NCBI GenBank assembly: GCA_018873245.2
Contig: JAEMBT020000001.1
Location: 806,001-870,000 of the forward strand
Source of the DNA: Archegozetes longisetosus
Taxonomy: Eukaryota > Arthropoda > Arachnida > Sarcoptiformes > Trhypochthoniidae
DNA: 64,000 nt
Direction: 5' to 3'
In this document: piece after piece, positions 10,701-22,677 of the stretch
Numbering within the stretch: position 1 is the first letter of the stretch
Layout of the letters: each line of letters opens with the position of its first letter
The notes under the pieces: generated by a model
What the model was told of the DNA's origin: nothing
The model's database searches: none
What the model saw: the letters and a program-made list of their open reading frames with translations, nothing else
Program-made: the position numbers and the translations under genes

Positions 10701-12253
10701 AAGTTTTGGATACCGATGGCCATTCGCGCCCAGCCACCAAACATAACGCCTCCGTCTTCTGTCCGCCAGGGCTTCATATGAGAGACTGCGTCTTCAATAT
10801 CTTGTCTGATTTCGTATGTCGACTCTAAACGAAACAGATGAAAATTTCGCAGCAAATAGTCGTGTAACGTGAGAAATTGTAGATTCAGTTTTGGGAGTGC
10901 TAGACATCCGTCGCCTGAAAAATATTCCGATGAAACTAAGTTTTCGTCCCAAATGATAGTTTCTGAAGGATATAAAGGCATTTCATTTAACGCCTGCAAC
11001 TGTGATGAAGTTCTTCCATGTTTGCTAACAATCAATTCCGTAATCAGATTTCTGTCATAAGTTTGAAGAGCTTGTTCATCGCCTAAATTCAAGAGTGACC
11101 CGAGCTTGGCTAATTCTGAATCATTCAACTGTTCAAAATGTTTGATCAGGCTATTTCTTGTATCAATCACCGAAACATTACTTATGAATACTTGTCTCAA
11201 ATCAGGAAAATTTTTGAAGACTATTTTTTGCATTTCAATTATGTTGTCGTAATGTTTCTTCATCATTTGCTGATCAGTTAGTGGTTCGCCAGTGATGTCA
11301 TCGATTTCAAAGTTAGCGTAAAATTTAAGCATTTCCAAGAGTTGACCAAAAAGCTTGCCCTCATTTGGTCTTTTGATAAGATTCGACATCTTCGAGATTA
11401 TAACTACATGCATGTCTTCCAAAAGCGCATTAAAGAATCTTCTGGTGGGCAGAAGTGCCTCCAAGTCAATCATAAACTCTAAGAATCGCTCGCAATAACG
11501 GACTATATCAAACAAATTTTTTGGAAGTTTGGGCGCCTCTTCAACCGAAGGAATAAGTGATAGATATTCGAAAAATTTTTTGATTAATAGATACAAAAAC
11601 TTTCTCTCAAACAAGACTTTTTCCATCGAATCGTTGTCTAATTGTTTGTCTTTCTTTTGAATTGCATTCCAGTATTTCTTTAGTTTTGGCGACTTATTGA
11701 ATTCTAATTGCAATCTATTAACAGAAAGATTCGACCAAATCGGAAGTGAAACATATTTTTGTATTTGTTCTCTGATCAGATCAACTTCAACGCCATTAAA
11801 ACAATGGATGATAAACACTAATAAAGCGATCCTTTCTTTAGGATTCAATTCATTATTACTATTATTGTTGTTATTAACCAGCAATCGTGTTACTTGTGAC
11901 AAAAAATGGCCAAAAAACTGAGGTCTTTCTTGAAAAGTTTGCCAAACATTGACTCTTTCGCGGTATTTTTCGTTAACCATAACCACAATTGACATCAAGT
12001 GTTCGAAATTGTCATTTAATTGTGGTGTGAAGTTAGGCCACAAATAGTTTTCCAAATATTGACTCAGTTCCAAAATCATAATTCGTCTGACATTAAATTG
12101 ATTTGCAATTATTTCTTTATAATAAATCTCTTTAATTATATCGCTATTGAACGCCAACCATTGGCCGCGAGTATTCGGTGACCAATACTTGCTTGCTATC
12201 TGTGTTATCTCTTCATTATTTAGTTCTGAATTTGTAGGCATTAATTGAGGCAT
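7771..12253 (-). CDS. AQR: Intron-binding RNA helicase aquarius (AQR), four exons, with a one-base frameshift
   Basis: SF1 helicase of the spliceosome that binds the intron upstream of the branch point as part of the XAB2/intron-binding complex. Exons (minus strand): 12253-8799, 8732-8650, 8584-8414, 8343-7771; introns of 66, 65 and 70 bp all have GT-AG ends, and the joins agree with the AQR family at each site ([43 protein letters not shown]). A helical N-terminal half precedes the ATPase: Walker A GPPGTGKT near residue 810, MEESAQ near 1043, GDHHQLPP, then the second RecA domain with [21 protein letters not shown] and VAMSRAR. The tail is acidic. A run of six G at 9008-9013 is one base too long for the frame. 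With that base discounted, the exons sum to 1427 codons including the stop, close to the family's usual ~1480 residues. AQR is essential, so an assembly error is likelier than real loss. Confidence 0.95.
9008..9013 (-). other. Homopolymer frameshift inside AQR
   Basis: Six consecutive G (C on the coding strand) directly follow the codons for GDHHQL. The frame used upstream runs on for only 14 more codons ([13 protein letters not shown] and then stop), whereas shifting by one base gives the conserved [20 protein letters not shown]. No GT-AG intron can explain a one-base change. Confidence 0.9.
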
Positions 12254-12798
12254 TTTTCAATTATTCAATTATTAATAACTTGTAATCAATTTTAAACTTG
12301 ATTTGAACACTTTCAAAATATGTTTTGTTTCTATAAATGTTCTATTAATAACGTCTTATAATTGATAAGTATTCACTTTGTCACCACTGGTATAGAATAA
12401 TGTTTTTAGATTTATAAGCTTTTACAAGCTGAAAAAATTTCTCATAAATCTTATTAATTAATTAATAAGATAATTAACTTAGTAGCAATTAACTAAAAGA
12501 ATAGAATAAAATAATGGTATAAGAGTTTGTAGAAGTTACTCAAAAGACACACACTCTTTTATGATGCCGTAGTTTTTATATGCTCTATTTCGTAAATAAA
12601 ACGTGATTACAGCTCTTAAACTAAAAGTTTTAGAATCCAACTCAGGTTTTGAATATTGGTTTGAATTTTGAAGATTAAAAGTTAGTGGCAAACACAAGTT
12701 TACTGCAATTCCTGAAAATAGTTTAAATTTGAACTAAAACTAAACGCGAGTGTATTGAGGACTGACATAATATAAATTTTAGTTAGTTTCATTAGATT
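12254..12798. other. AQR 5' flank
   Basis: AT-rich region between the AQR start and a hAT relic. No gene or clear core promoter motif seen; an open stretch at 12700-12906 (minus) lies mostly across the transposon boundary and has no family resemblance. Confidence 0.45.
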
Positions 12799-13884
12799 TA
12801 GAGCATGGTATTCCCGAGAAATGAGCTTCTTGAGTCTCGAAAAATTTTGGTCTTGAGACTCGACAATTCTCGGATTCCATATAATATAAGGGAAAATTTT
12901 GATCACTAATTATTAGAGACCTGAAAATTCAGAACATAAAAGTTTTGTTTTCGATTAGGTATTCAGGATGTAAAAGTGATACTCTCGGGGCATAATTCAA
13001 GGTATAAAAATTTGACTTACCTACAACTGGCCAACAAAAGCATTAAATTGGCCTATATTGCAATGTTTTCAATAGTGTAATTGTCTTTTATCTGATAAAA
13101 AAGTTTAAACTTATCAAAAGATCGCTCAACTTCTACTAGTGGCGCATAGAGAACCTTAAGTCGATGTTCAAGTTCTTGATTTTTAGTAGACTTTTTAGAA
13201 ATATGTGGGTTTAATTAAACTTTCATCCAACTCTTGAAGTGGTTCTCCAATTATGAAATTGGCAGCGCTCTGATTAAGTCCTATCGATAGTGAAACTTTT
13301 GGGGTATTCAAATTACATGTGTTATAAAAATTTAAGAATATAATCTGAAATGTTCTCAAAGTATATGTTTCAGGCTATAAACTATGATTTTTAGAGGTTT
13401 TTGGGCGTTTAGGCAAAATATGCGATTTTAGGTATTTTCAGGAGCATAAAAGTAGCTATTTTAAATCAATTTTTAGTTATATAATTAAATTATTGTAATT
13501 TGCCGATATTCATGACTGTTTACAAGAGGTGATTATTACTGGATTTTCCTCCCTCTAGTGATAACCGTTCAATAATTAAAACCTTTTAATTTAGTTTCAA
13601 ATTTATCTAACAAATCTATTTTGATTAAAAATTAGTCCTTTTACGTATTAGTTTTTCGATGAAACATTTTAAAGCATTTATAAACTATTAAACTTAATAC
13701 TATTCATTAAATATGTATTTCCTAATTTAGTTATACAATATTTTTTCGGTTAACATTTAAACGTAAAAACTTTTGAGAGCTAAGGGTTAATTGTTGAGAT
13801 TAAAATAATAGAAATATTATTCGAGACTCGAACGAGTCTCGAGGTACTCCTCGATCGAGACTCGAGAAATCATACCATACTCTA
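12799..13884 (-). mobile_element. Degraded hAT-superfamily transposon, 1086 bp
   Basis: The ends are inverted copies: TAGAGCATGGTAT at 12799-12811 and, read on the minus strand from 13884, TAGAGTATGGTAT. Both open with the Y-A-G-N-G pattern common in hAT elements, and 'ctcgagtctcg' type words lie just inside both ends. The outside 8-mers ATTAGATT (12791-12798) and ATCAGATT (13885-13892) differ by one base, consistent with an old 8-bp hAT target duplication. Inside, on the minus strand, is a remnant of the hAT C-terminal dimerisation region. The coding part is too short and broken to be active. Confidence 0.85.
13053..13175 (-). pseudogene. Remnant of hAT transposase C-terminal dimerisation domain
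   Basis: Forty codons ending in a TAG. The peptide includes LYAPLVEVERSFDKFK and then NYTIENIAI, followed after the stop by ANLML. This follows the hAT C-terminal pattern of a VERSFS-like block, a short linker and an 'ENL' helix. The upstream frame is soon broken by stops. Its position inside the inverted repeats at 12799 and 13884 supports the family call. Confidence 0.75.
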
Positions 13885-14824
13885 ATCAGATTAGATTATC
13901 TCATAAACCATAGTCAATATCTGTCAAACTAAACTTTATTTGATCATAAAATCTATAGATGAGAGCCATAAAATATTGGTATATTAATGTGGATCGTATA
14001 CCAGAGTGAATAGAGGCCTTATTTTGTTTATCTTTCAGTTTGAAAAACTTTTGAAGTTTTAGTGGAAAATTTGTTAGATAGTCTGAATCGTAACTTTTGT
14101 GTCAATGCATACATTAAATAAACTTGAACCACTTTGATAAATGTTTATAACTTGAGAACCATAACTTTCTATTTTTACAGCTTCTTATTTAGAATATAAT
14201 TTTGTAAATAAAACATCAATTTTTTAAAATTATACTCAATAATTGAACAATTATTGACTCAGACAAACAGTTTGCAAATAAATTAGATTAAACCCATTGA
14301 CCTAACTATGAACCTTATTTGTGGGTATTTTCCATGGATTTATGTCATAACTTGTGATAACTAGACTTTACTAGACTTAACACATTCTTACAACAACTGT
14401 TTATTTAACTAACTAGTTTCAAAGTGAGAGTATTTATAGCAAAAATAAATGACATTAGCTCAATTTAGGTTTTCTAAGAATTACATGTTTCCAATGAAAA
14501 TGTTTCACCAGTTTCTTATCTAATTTCAAATCAATTTTTCAATAAAATCAATTCAATAACAAGAATGACGTTTGAGTTGAAATCAAATTAAACCAAAGTT
14601 AGAGTTAGCATTCTTTAGAACCGAAGTCACGTAAGCTACCGTTAAAAAGATTAGACGTTATTTATGAGTAGTTAGAAAGAATTGCATCATTTGGCGTGTG
14701 ATCTGAGGAAGACTTTTGAGTTAACCTTGAGCTCAGTTTAACGTGATTTTACGATTTATTAAATTTGAAATCCTAATCAAATATCAATTCATTTGGATGA
14801 AAATCGTTTCAATTTTTAATATTT
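13885..14824. other. Intergenic, hAT relic to HIG1 gene
   Basis: AT-rich, no coding signal or notable repeat seen. The last part is presumably the promoter and 5' UTR of the HIG1-domain gene. Confidence 0.45.
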
Positions 14825-15707
14825 ATGTTAAACGAACAAAAGTCGAATTCGAATATTGCTAATCAATTGAGTGAAGATAACAATAAAAGCCAATCGATGT
14901 CTTCGCCTTCAGCTGATCCGGTTGTCTATTATGACGAGACTTCTAGTGGAAAATTTATGCGAAAGGCAAAGGATAATCCATTCTTTCCAATCGGTATTAA
15001 ATCTCTTTTTGTGTCTTTGGTTGTCTTCTATTAATTATAATTTAAATAAGGTTTAGTTACGAATAGACAGTTAAGTGCGTTTCATTCCGACCTAGTTTTG
15101 TGAAATTCGGTTTCTTTACGTAATTCATCACAAGTTTTGCCGAAGACAGTTCAGTAAATCGATTGAATTTTGCACTAATATTTTCGTTTTGATTCCATTT
15201 TAAGCAAATATAGATTTGCTCTAATTTGTAACCTCTAAACAGGTAGAATGGAAAGTATTTTGTCAACTTTATATTTGGATGTAAATGAGTTTCAGTTTTA
15301 AACATACTTAAACTTAATCTACTGAGTAATTAGAATAAACCATAGAATAACTTATACGGTGCTTATATGATTGAATGTGATGTTGAAAAACTTGTGATGA
15401 AAAGCGAAATAAAGGAAAATTAGATTTTTGTAAATATAAAGCTATAAGTGAATAACTAATTGATATTTAAATTTTGAATCTGAAAGCGATGTCTGGTTTT
15501 ACGCTGGCAGTGCTATACGGAGCCTATCGTTTCAAGTATCGTGGAGACATGCCTGTTTCGCTATATTTAATCCACTTAAGAGTTGGTGCTCAAGGAGTGG
15601 CCGTTGGATCACTTACATTAGGAATGGTTTATATGCTAGGAAGGCGATTATACAATAGATATCATAATATACCAAATGATATAAACGATCAGAGTAGATA
15701 TGAATAG
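14825..15707 (+). CDS. HIG1-domain mitochondrial protein, two exons
   Basis: Small inner-membrane protein of the HIGD family, which associates with respiratory supercomplexes, mainly cytochrome c oxidase. Proposed exons 14825-14993 and 15487-15707 join within one codon (G|CG) across a 493-bp GT-AG intron and give 129 aa. After a hydrophilic Ser/Asn-rich lead come the conserved KAKDNPFFPI, a first membrane segment (SGFTLAVLYGAYRFKYRGD), then SLYLIHLRVGAQGVAVGS leading into the second. The H-x-R-x3-Q part of the HIG1 motif is present. The HIGD1 versus HIGD2 subtype is not decided; the long N-terminal extension leans to type 2. AATAAA at 15798-15803. The intron is far longer than the other coding introns in the window, so the splice sites are a best fit. 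Confidence 0.85.
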
Positions 15708-16416
15708 TTATATTATGTCAATATTTATTTAATGATTACTAAATAATTTAAAGTATCTTATTTCGGTTTCATATCTATTATTCATCAGCTAACTATTAAT
15801 AAATGTTCAATTATTTTAGAATTAAATACTTAAAATTTCACTCAATTAATGTTGTTTTTAAATCGAATGCCAGCGTAGTTTCCGAAATGTAAAACATTTC
15901 TTTGATAATTGTTTGAGCTATTTTTATAGATTAAGTCTTGTTATTTTCATTGAAAGTGTTACAAAAACACATATAATTGAGAACAATAAACAAGTTTATT
16001 TTATTGAAATATTGAGCCGAAAGTTGACTAAACACTGAAACTGAACTGAAACCAAAATTTTGACTATAAAGTCAGAAATTTGGATTATTTTTGAAATTTG
16101 ATTTCACATTTGACTGAACCATAAGAAATAGATTATTACTAATAATATTTAATTACTAGTAATCTATAAATTATTTGATCTGGTTAATGATTATTGAGAA
16201 TAATTGCCAACTGTTGTTTGAATTGATAGTTTGCAGTACTGGATAATATTAATATCTATTTCATTCTGAATTCCGGATTTGATAATGATTTATCCTTTGC
16301 TTTGCGGAGGTGTTGAAATTTACTTGTAATCTACTGAACAAATGCTAGATGATTAATCTTTATGCAAAAATTTTTTGATAAATTTTGCACAAAATAACTT
16401 TGCACAATCGATCATT
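15708..16416. other. HIG1 3' flank
   Basis: Contains the HIG1 poly(A) signal at 15798-15803. Otherwise AT-rich with no gene that I can support. Confidence 0.45.
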
Positions 16417-17023
16417 GACTATGTGCCGTTTCGCCAAATGCCGTTTCCATGAGTTTAAAGACAGGCGAACCTGTCTATAAGTTATTTTGTATCGACAAAT
16501 ATCAATAGTGTATCTCGTGAAATCAAATTTTGACCCTATAGCAATGGTAACTTAATTTGTGAGAAAGAGCCACTCAATATTTTCGAAGCACTCAAAAATA
16601 TTAAAATCTACCTGGTTATTTTTGATTTTATGCAGAAGTGGATTAACTTACAACAATGTAAATAATAAAATGTCCTAATTTAAGGTATTTAAATTATGTG
16701 GTATTTTGTTGAAATATTGTATTCTGTCCCGCTTAGCATGTTCCTGGTTACGGCATTTCTCTGCAGCTTAAAAAATGTGCTGCAACTTATAAAATAAGCT
16801 GAAAGAGCTGCTAACATTCACTTATTATTAATCGAATCATACTATATATTGCTAAAACTTCATCACAAAGCAATAAATCTTAAGTTTTTGTTTGATTTTA
16901 ATATTTTTTGGCTAAGTTATTTGCATAAAATAATTGTCACAATTAGGTTTACTTATACCTATTATAGAAAACATTTTATAGATAGGCGCACCTGTATGTA
17001 ATTCGGCGAAATGGCAAATTACC
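16417..17023. mobile_element. MITE-like element with inverted ends, 607 bp (copy 1)
   Basis: Flanked by a perfect 8-bp direct repeat CGATCATT (16409-16416 and 17024-17031). The ends are inverted and related: left TGCCGTTTCGCC, and the right end on the minus strand TGCCATTTCGCC. Next come 'caggCGaACCTGTCTATAA' on the left and 'CAGGTGCGCCTATCTATAA' on the right (minus strand). No ORF. A diverged second copy lies at about 55960-56630. Confidence 0.75.
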
Positions 17024-17388
17024 CGATCATTAATGTCGAGCTAATCAAATGATGATAAAAGCTTTATAACATAGCACTAGTTGAGTCATAATATCTTGAC
17101 TAAAATAATTGAATAATCAATAATAATCCATCAATTTTTATAATAAAATTATGCCCGTTCATTAATTTTAGTTAATACAATGACACTTTTTCTGCCTTTT
17201 AATTTTCATTTTTTACTTATCTAATACTTGGCTTATGTTCAATTGATATCTGTCTTTTTCTCACTATTTCTTTAGTATTATCTAAAAACGATCCACACAA
17301 CGTACAAATTTATTAATATTTCAACATTTATTCAGTTATTAGGCAAAATTAAATCTACTTAATAGCAATTCATTTAATACATTCTGAT
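17024..17388. other. 3' flank of the aldo-keto reductase
   Basis: AT-rich. TTTATT at 17327-17332 is an AATAAA on the minus strand, 57 bases past the aldo-keto reductase stop. Confidence 0.5.
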
Positions 17389-18243
17389 TTAACTTTTGGT
17401 GAGAGAATCGATTTTATGTACTTCTTCATCAGTTAACTTGAAGTTAAATAGATCAATATTTTCGATAATGTATTTTTTGGTGACTGACTTTGGAATAACT
17501 ATCACATTTCTCTGCACTTGATATCTAAGGGCAACTTGAGCAGCAGTTACATTATGATTTTGTGCGATCGCAACCAATGTGGCGTCTTTCAAGAGATTGT
17601 CAACGCCACTGGCTCCAAGTGGACTGTAAGCGGTTAGAGTTATGTTCTTCTTTTGCAAGTAGTCGAGTAACCTTTTTTGGTTATGATATGGATTGCATTG
17701 AACCTGGTTTGTGACTGGTTTTACAGTCGAATTCTTCAATATGCGATCGATTTGTGACTCATCGAAATTGGAAACACCAATAGATTTAGTTAGACCACTC
17801 TTATGGACATCTTCCATTCCATGCCAAGTCTCAACTATGTCGACAGTAGATGCTGGCCAGTGAATCAAATATAAGTCGAGATATTCGAGACCCAAATTAG
17901 CCAGTGACTCTTTGATACCGACTGGAACTCTAGCTCTTTGGTGGTAATCTCCTTCTAGCTTACTAACAATATACAAATCTTCGCGTTTGATCTTTCCTTC
18001 CTTAATTAGATCCTTAATGGCTCTTCCGATATCTTTCTCAGTTCCGTAGTCTAATGAGGTATCGATATGTCTGTAACCAGCATCGATAGCATCGCGAACT
18101 GCTTGATATGTCTCTTGTCCAGTCTTGAAAGTTCCCAAGCCCACCAATGGTATGTGTGATCCATCATTTTGAGTAATACGCGGAGCTTTTTCAGCGCAAT
18201 TAACCAAAAAGACTGAGATAAATAATACTGAAAGTTTCAACAT
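17389..18243 (-). CDS. Aldo-keto reductase with N-terminal signal peptide
   Basis: NADPH-dependent carbonyl reductase family, (beta/alpha)8 barrel, 284 aa, intronless. Residues 1-16 (MLKLSVLFISVFLVNC) look like a cleavable secretion signal, which is unusual because most family members are cytosolic. The catalytic tetrad is complete: Asp61 (RHIDTS), Tyr66 (DYGTE), Lys95 (VSKL) and His128 (LIHWP). Family signatures GVSNFDESQIDRIL, VTNQVQCNPYHNQKRL, AYSPLGASG and VIPKSV are present. The protein stops at KIDSLTKS, roughly 20-30 residues before the usual end, so it lacks most of the C-terminal loop that shapes the substrate pocket. AATAAA follows 57 bases after the stop. The substrate cannot be predicted. 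A TATA box lies upstream at 18325-18335. Confidence 0.92.
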   Translation of the reverse strand: MLKLSVLFISVFLVNCAEKAPRITQNDGSHIPLVGLGTFKTGQETYQAVRDAIDAGYRHIDTSLDYGTEKDIGRAIKDLIKEGKIKREDLYIVSKLEGDYHQRARVPVGIKESLANLGLEYLDLYLIHWPASTVDIVETWHGMEDVHKSGLTKSIGVSNFDESQIDRILKNSTVKPVTNQVQCNPYHNQKRLLDYLQKKNITLTAYSPLGASGVDNLLKDATLVAIAQNHNVTAAQVALRYQVQRNVIVIPKSVTKKYIIENIDLFNFKLTDEEVHKIDSLTKS

Positions 18244-18324
18244 TTTATTATTACTTATGTTTCTTATGATTAGAGTAATGTTAAAATTAGAGCTAAAGAG
18301 GTCGTCAAAAATAGTTAAAATGCT

Positions 18325-18335
18325 CCCCTTTTATA
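18325..18335 (-). promoter_or_regulatory. TATA box of the aldo-keto reductase gene
   Basis: On the minus strand TATAAAAGGGG, a strong TATA match, starts 92 bases before the ATG at 18243. Transcription would start near 18300, leaving a 5' UTR of about 55-60 bases. Confidence 0.75.
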
Positions 18336-19376
18336 CTTTGAAACTACTTTAATCAGTTTTACTTCAATCTACTTTATTGTACTGGTAACTATTGATAGTA
18401 TGTGACTAATTATCTGCATTTATGCCAGGTTTTTAGATTCTCTTACATAGAATTGCAAGTTGCAATAAATTTCTACATTTATCGACAAGTATTGGGAAAT
18501 ACTACTTCGAATAATGTTGTGGTCATTAGCGAGTGCAAATATTTATAAAATAAAATCAATAAAGTAGTTGGTATAGGAGATAGCAATTTAGTTTATGTCA
18601 AGAAGAACTTTCATATATTTTAGAATATATTCAATCGATTTTCAAGTCAGGAATGTTGTCAATAATGAGTGAGTGGACGGGGGTTCTACTACACTTTAAG
18701 TGTTCTAGATTAGATCAAGTATTCAATTAATAAATTGTCAGGATTTAACGTTATACAACTTATGAGATATGAATGTTTTCTCTAATTTTTCTTCTATAAT
18801 TGAATCCATCGGCAAAAGTTGAACGTTAAAAATTAACTTAAAAAGTATCATTCTTATTTTGTTGAAAATTACTTCAACCAAAGTATAATAGGCAGATATT
18901 TTTAGAAAAGTGTGGAGCAGGGCCAACAACCGCAACCAGTTTAAACTTTAGATCGAATTTTCAATGTAATTTGACCGAGAGATTAAGAGTCTTATTTTGT
19001 TGGTGGTTTTTTTTTTATAAAAAAAATTATTTTTATCCGCTTTTCGAATTGTCGAATACGAATAGAAAGTTTCTTTAACGTGGGCACTCGTTTTTCTCAA
19101 TATTCTGTAACTCGAATCCCAAATCGAAATTTAATATCAATCTATTATGAAACACAATTTTGAAGTTATTATTGAAAGAAACTAAAAAAAGTGATCCGCA
19201 TCCTTGTAATGCTGTAGTAAACTGAATATTTGATTGTGATTTGCTTAATCAAGTTTGGAATTTCAATTTAACTTCTACCTAACTTGCGATTGTTGGGCCC
19301 ACTACACATTTTTCTAAAATAATCCACTTATATACTTATACTTGTATCATACCTTTGGTTAAGTCAATTTTCAACA

Positions 19377-19398
19377 AATAATAATAATAATAATAATC
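19377..19398 (+). repeat. (AAT)n microsatellite
   Basis: About seven uninterrupted copies of AAT. Confidence 0.9.
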
Positions 19399-20436
19399 TT
19401 TTAAAGTAAATTTTTACACTTCTACTTTTCTCCATAGAGCTCATTGTAAAAAAATTACTAAACAATTGACACTTAAAATATTAATGATCAAATTTTTAAA
19501 TAACTTTGGGTATTTTTTATTGCATGAAGAAGATTTGAAGCCTAACAGAATGACTGGTCCATACACTCATTACTAATGAGCTCCTAATTTAGAGATTGGT
19601 AAAGCTTTTATGTTAAGGTAGAATTTTCGAATTCATTAATTCAATAATCGATCCTCAAGTGTGCAAAAGTAAGTGTTTGTTCGTGTCAATATTTTTTTAA
19701 GACAACATCATAACACTCAACTTCAATACTAATAATTATTAATTTTGTGGGTAGTAATACAAGCGATTCTCACTTGTTTACACTTGAATCGAGGCTTCAA
19801 ATTCAATTTTGGCATTAATCACATTTTGAAATAAGATCGTGGAATCACTTGACTTGCAGTTTGGTGAAGGTTCAAAACTAATTCATTCAAAGAAGGATTC
19901 CATTATAACATTGGCCCTTCCCCTCAAAGATGGATAAAATAATTTTTTTAAAACATGGGGAATAAACCAATTGAACTCATTTATAATGCAAAAAATTGAA
20001 TTTTATCATATCTATTGTTGTTTTTGTGCAATTTTTTTAAAAACATTAACAAAATAGATGTGAAAAATCGAATTTTAGCTGAATACAAATGAAAAAGAAT
20101 ATGATTTTTTGCAAATGAAAAAATTTTAACTAATGAAAAGATTAATAAGGAAGCTTGAAAAAATATTTATGAAAAGTAGTTTCAAACTCAGCATATTTCG
20201 TTGCAAAGTTGACACTCTTGACTGATGAACCTTAGATAAATTTAATGTTTTATTTGAGAACCTGACTAAAGTTTATTCAAGCAGTATGTAATAAATATGA
20301 TTTCAAAACTCAATAAAAATTCTATAGTTATCATAAAATGATGAGGTTTAAATTTTTTAACATTGATTATTTTAAACATATTCAAAATAATTTGAAAATG
20401 AATAAAAATTGAATTTTTGGTTTTTGTATTTTTTCA

Positions 20437-20541
20437 ACATGTTACCCCAAAAGGGCTAGCTTTTCCTTTTAGCCAAAGCTTCTTTAGATAAAGTTGTTTC
20501 TTAGGAAAAGTTCTCAAGCTAGCCCTTTCAGGGTAACATGT
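20437..20541. repeat. 105-bp foldback element with 26-bp arms
   Basis: The left arm 20437-20462 and the complement of the right arm 20516-20541 agree at 24 of 26 bases (ACATGTTACCccAAAGGGCT against ACATGTTACCctgAAAGGGCT type). Inside them, CTTTTCCT and AGGAAAAG extend the symmetry. It could be a tiny MITE or form an RNA hairpin if transcribed. Confidence 0.8.
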
Positions 20542-22677
20542 ATAAATAAATTTTTGAAATTTTATTATCTTTATAATTTTATTAATAATGAAAAATTTAT
20601 GATGATATTTTTTCCTCATAAACTTGTATTCAAACTTTAAGTTTTAGTGAAAAAATTTTCAAAATATCTCTAAAGGTTTTCTTACAATAAAAATTTGAAA
20701 ATTCAAACTTCTGGAATTTTTTGCAACGCTCAGACGCGTCCAATCTCAAGGTGATAAGCACAAACATATATTCTTTTTAGTGTTCTTTTTGAATAAAAAA
20801 TTTCAAAGAAATCGGTGTCTCAGGGGAATTTCCTATGGGGCCACCGAATCCTCCTTTTGTTTTCTATTTAGTTGGCCCACTTCTCAGTTTGAAAATAAAT
20901 ATTGAAACTGATTTCATAATTGTTGCGATAGGATGCTTTATTTCAATCAAATTTTATAGATTTATTTCAGAATTTGGTATGAATAATACTCAGACCGTTA
21001 TACAGAAGTCAATAGTCTTTGTTTCTAATGTCAAATGTAAAGCTACGAATTCTAGCTTCCTAATTGTTCACTGTTTGGCCCCTATATTAACGAAATTACC
21101 ACTATATCATTAGTCAAAATTGTCATTATTTTTACATTACATCCTTTTGATATGACAAAGCAGAATGTATATGGATCTATAGAATAATCAGACATTTTTA
21201 TATTTTGCCTAATTGATAAACTGTAGTATTTATAAATAGGTTAACTAAAATTATGTTTATTTGTACTTATTTTAATTTTTAGCTCCAATTTCCAAATAAA
21301 GCCTTCAATATTGAACTCAAAATATATAACTACAGAATCGCATCTTCTGTAATCATTCACATTAAGATCATTGAACATAAAGATTAAATTGATTGCTATA
21401 AACGAATCATTAGCGTAGCGTTTGAGCCACCTATAATTGGATGAAGAGAATTGCTTTTGTTTGTATGCTTATGTTATGATGGCTCGTTTGATAACTTCTC
21501 CAGAATGACAACTATACAAGTCTAAGTGAATATTTTTAAACACAATCTGTCGACAACCATTTGTAGTAATTCTTGCTTGATAAGATTTTGATGCCCAACT
21601 CTAAAGTAAATGACCTTAAAATTGATTATAGAATCACACTAATACTATAGATTGTACTGTTTGTTCCAAAAATTGTGTGCTCATCAAGCCAAAAAGATAA
21701 AAATGACAAACCATAAAGATAAACTTCAGAACTTGACTACTCGTTTAGATTTAAGTATATTCAATCAATCAATAATTAATTAACAAATTTTTAATCATAG
21801 ATTTTCAGCCTAACTAATCAAAAAGACATGAACAAGATTATGACTTAAAAAGTCCATATTTTTATGTTTTACTTTTTCCTATGAAAAATTTATGAATAGA
21901 TCTAATTAATCGTAATTATTCTATGGTTTACTGATTGTCTTTGTTATCAATGTTAGATAAGTTGAGATTTTTTTCTATAAACAAGTAATGAATAGGTTAT
22001 GATGAGTGCATCGTCCCTCGTATTTTACTAGAGCACACTAAGGATTAATCTGGTATCAATGCATTATGGAATCAACTGTACTATATGTGACCTGAATTAT
22101 ATGTTGTTCTTTTAAGAAGTTACTTTGCAAATAAGCAATTAAATAAAGAATAAGTGAATACTATGCTGTATTGGGAAAACTACTATAAGGTTTGTCATTA
22201 TTGTCAATGTTAATTAGGTTATTGCTTAACAATTAAGTTTTTATTTGAAAATTCTTATTGAAACATTCTGTGATTCAAACCTCAAATAAAAGACAGTTTA
22301 AACAATCGATTGCCCTAAAAATTTCTAGAAGTTAAGCATGCTTATTCCTGTGTGCATTCATTTAATTATTGAAACACAAGAACTTCTAAAGTAAATATTA
22401 GATGCATTTGGATTAAAAAATCTGAAAATAAAATTTCAATAAAATAAAATGAAGTGAATATTTGCTTTTGATGTGTGAGAAAACTTATGCCATTCTTCAA
22501 TGCTAAATCTAATTTGAATGTATTTAACAGAAATCAATTTTTCAATTCTATTGAATAAAATCTACATACTAACGCCTTTATAAAGAACCGAGACGAGTTT
22601 TACAAGTCTTTTTTAATAACAAGTAGACGTATTTGAAAAATGAAATTTTGATGCAATATCAAGCACTTATCTGCTAT

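Larger units (their letters stand above)
18336..22677. other. Gene-poor region, first part
   Basis: No coding sequence that I can support. It holds an (AAT)n microsatellite and a strong foldback element, listed separately. The open frames at 18738-18935 (minus) and 20835-21113 (plus) lack recognisable domains and plausible flanking splice sites. Confidence 0.5.

Noticed and set aside
20835-21113. 92-aa plus-strand open frame
   Set aside because: Hydrophobic AT-rich translation without domain pattern; likely chance or an old repeat.
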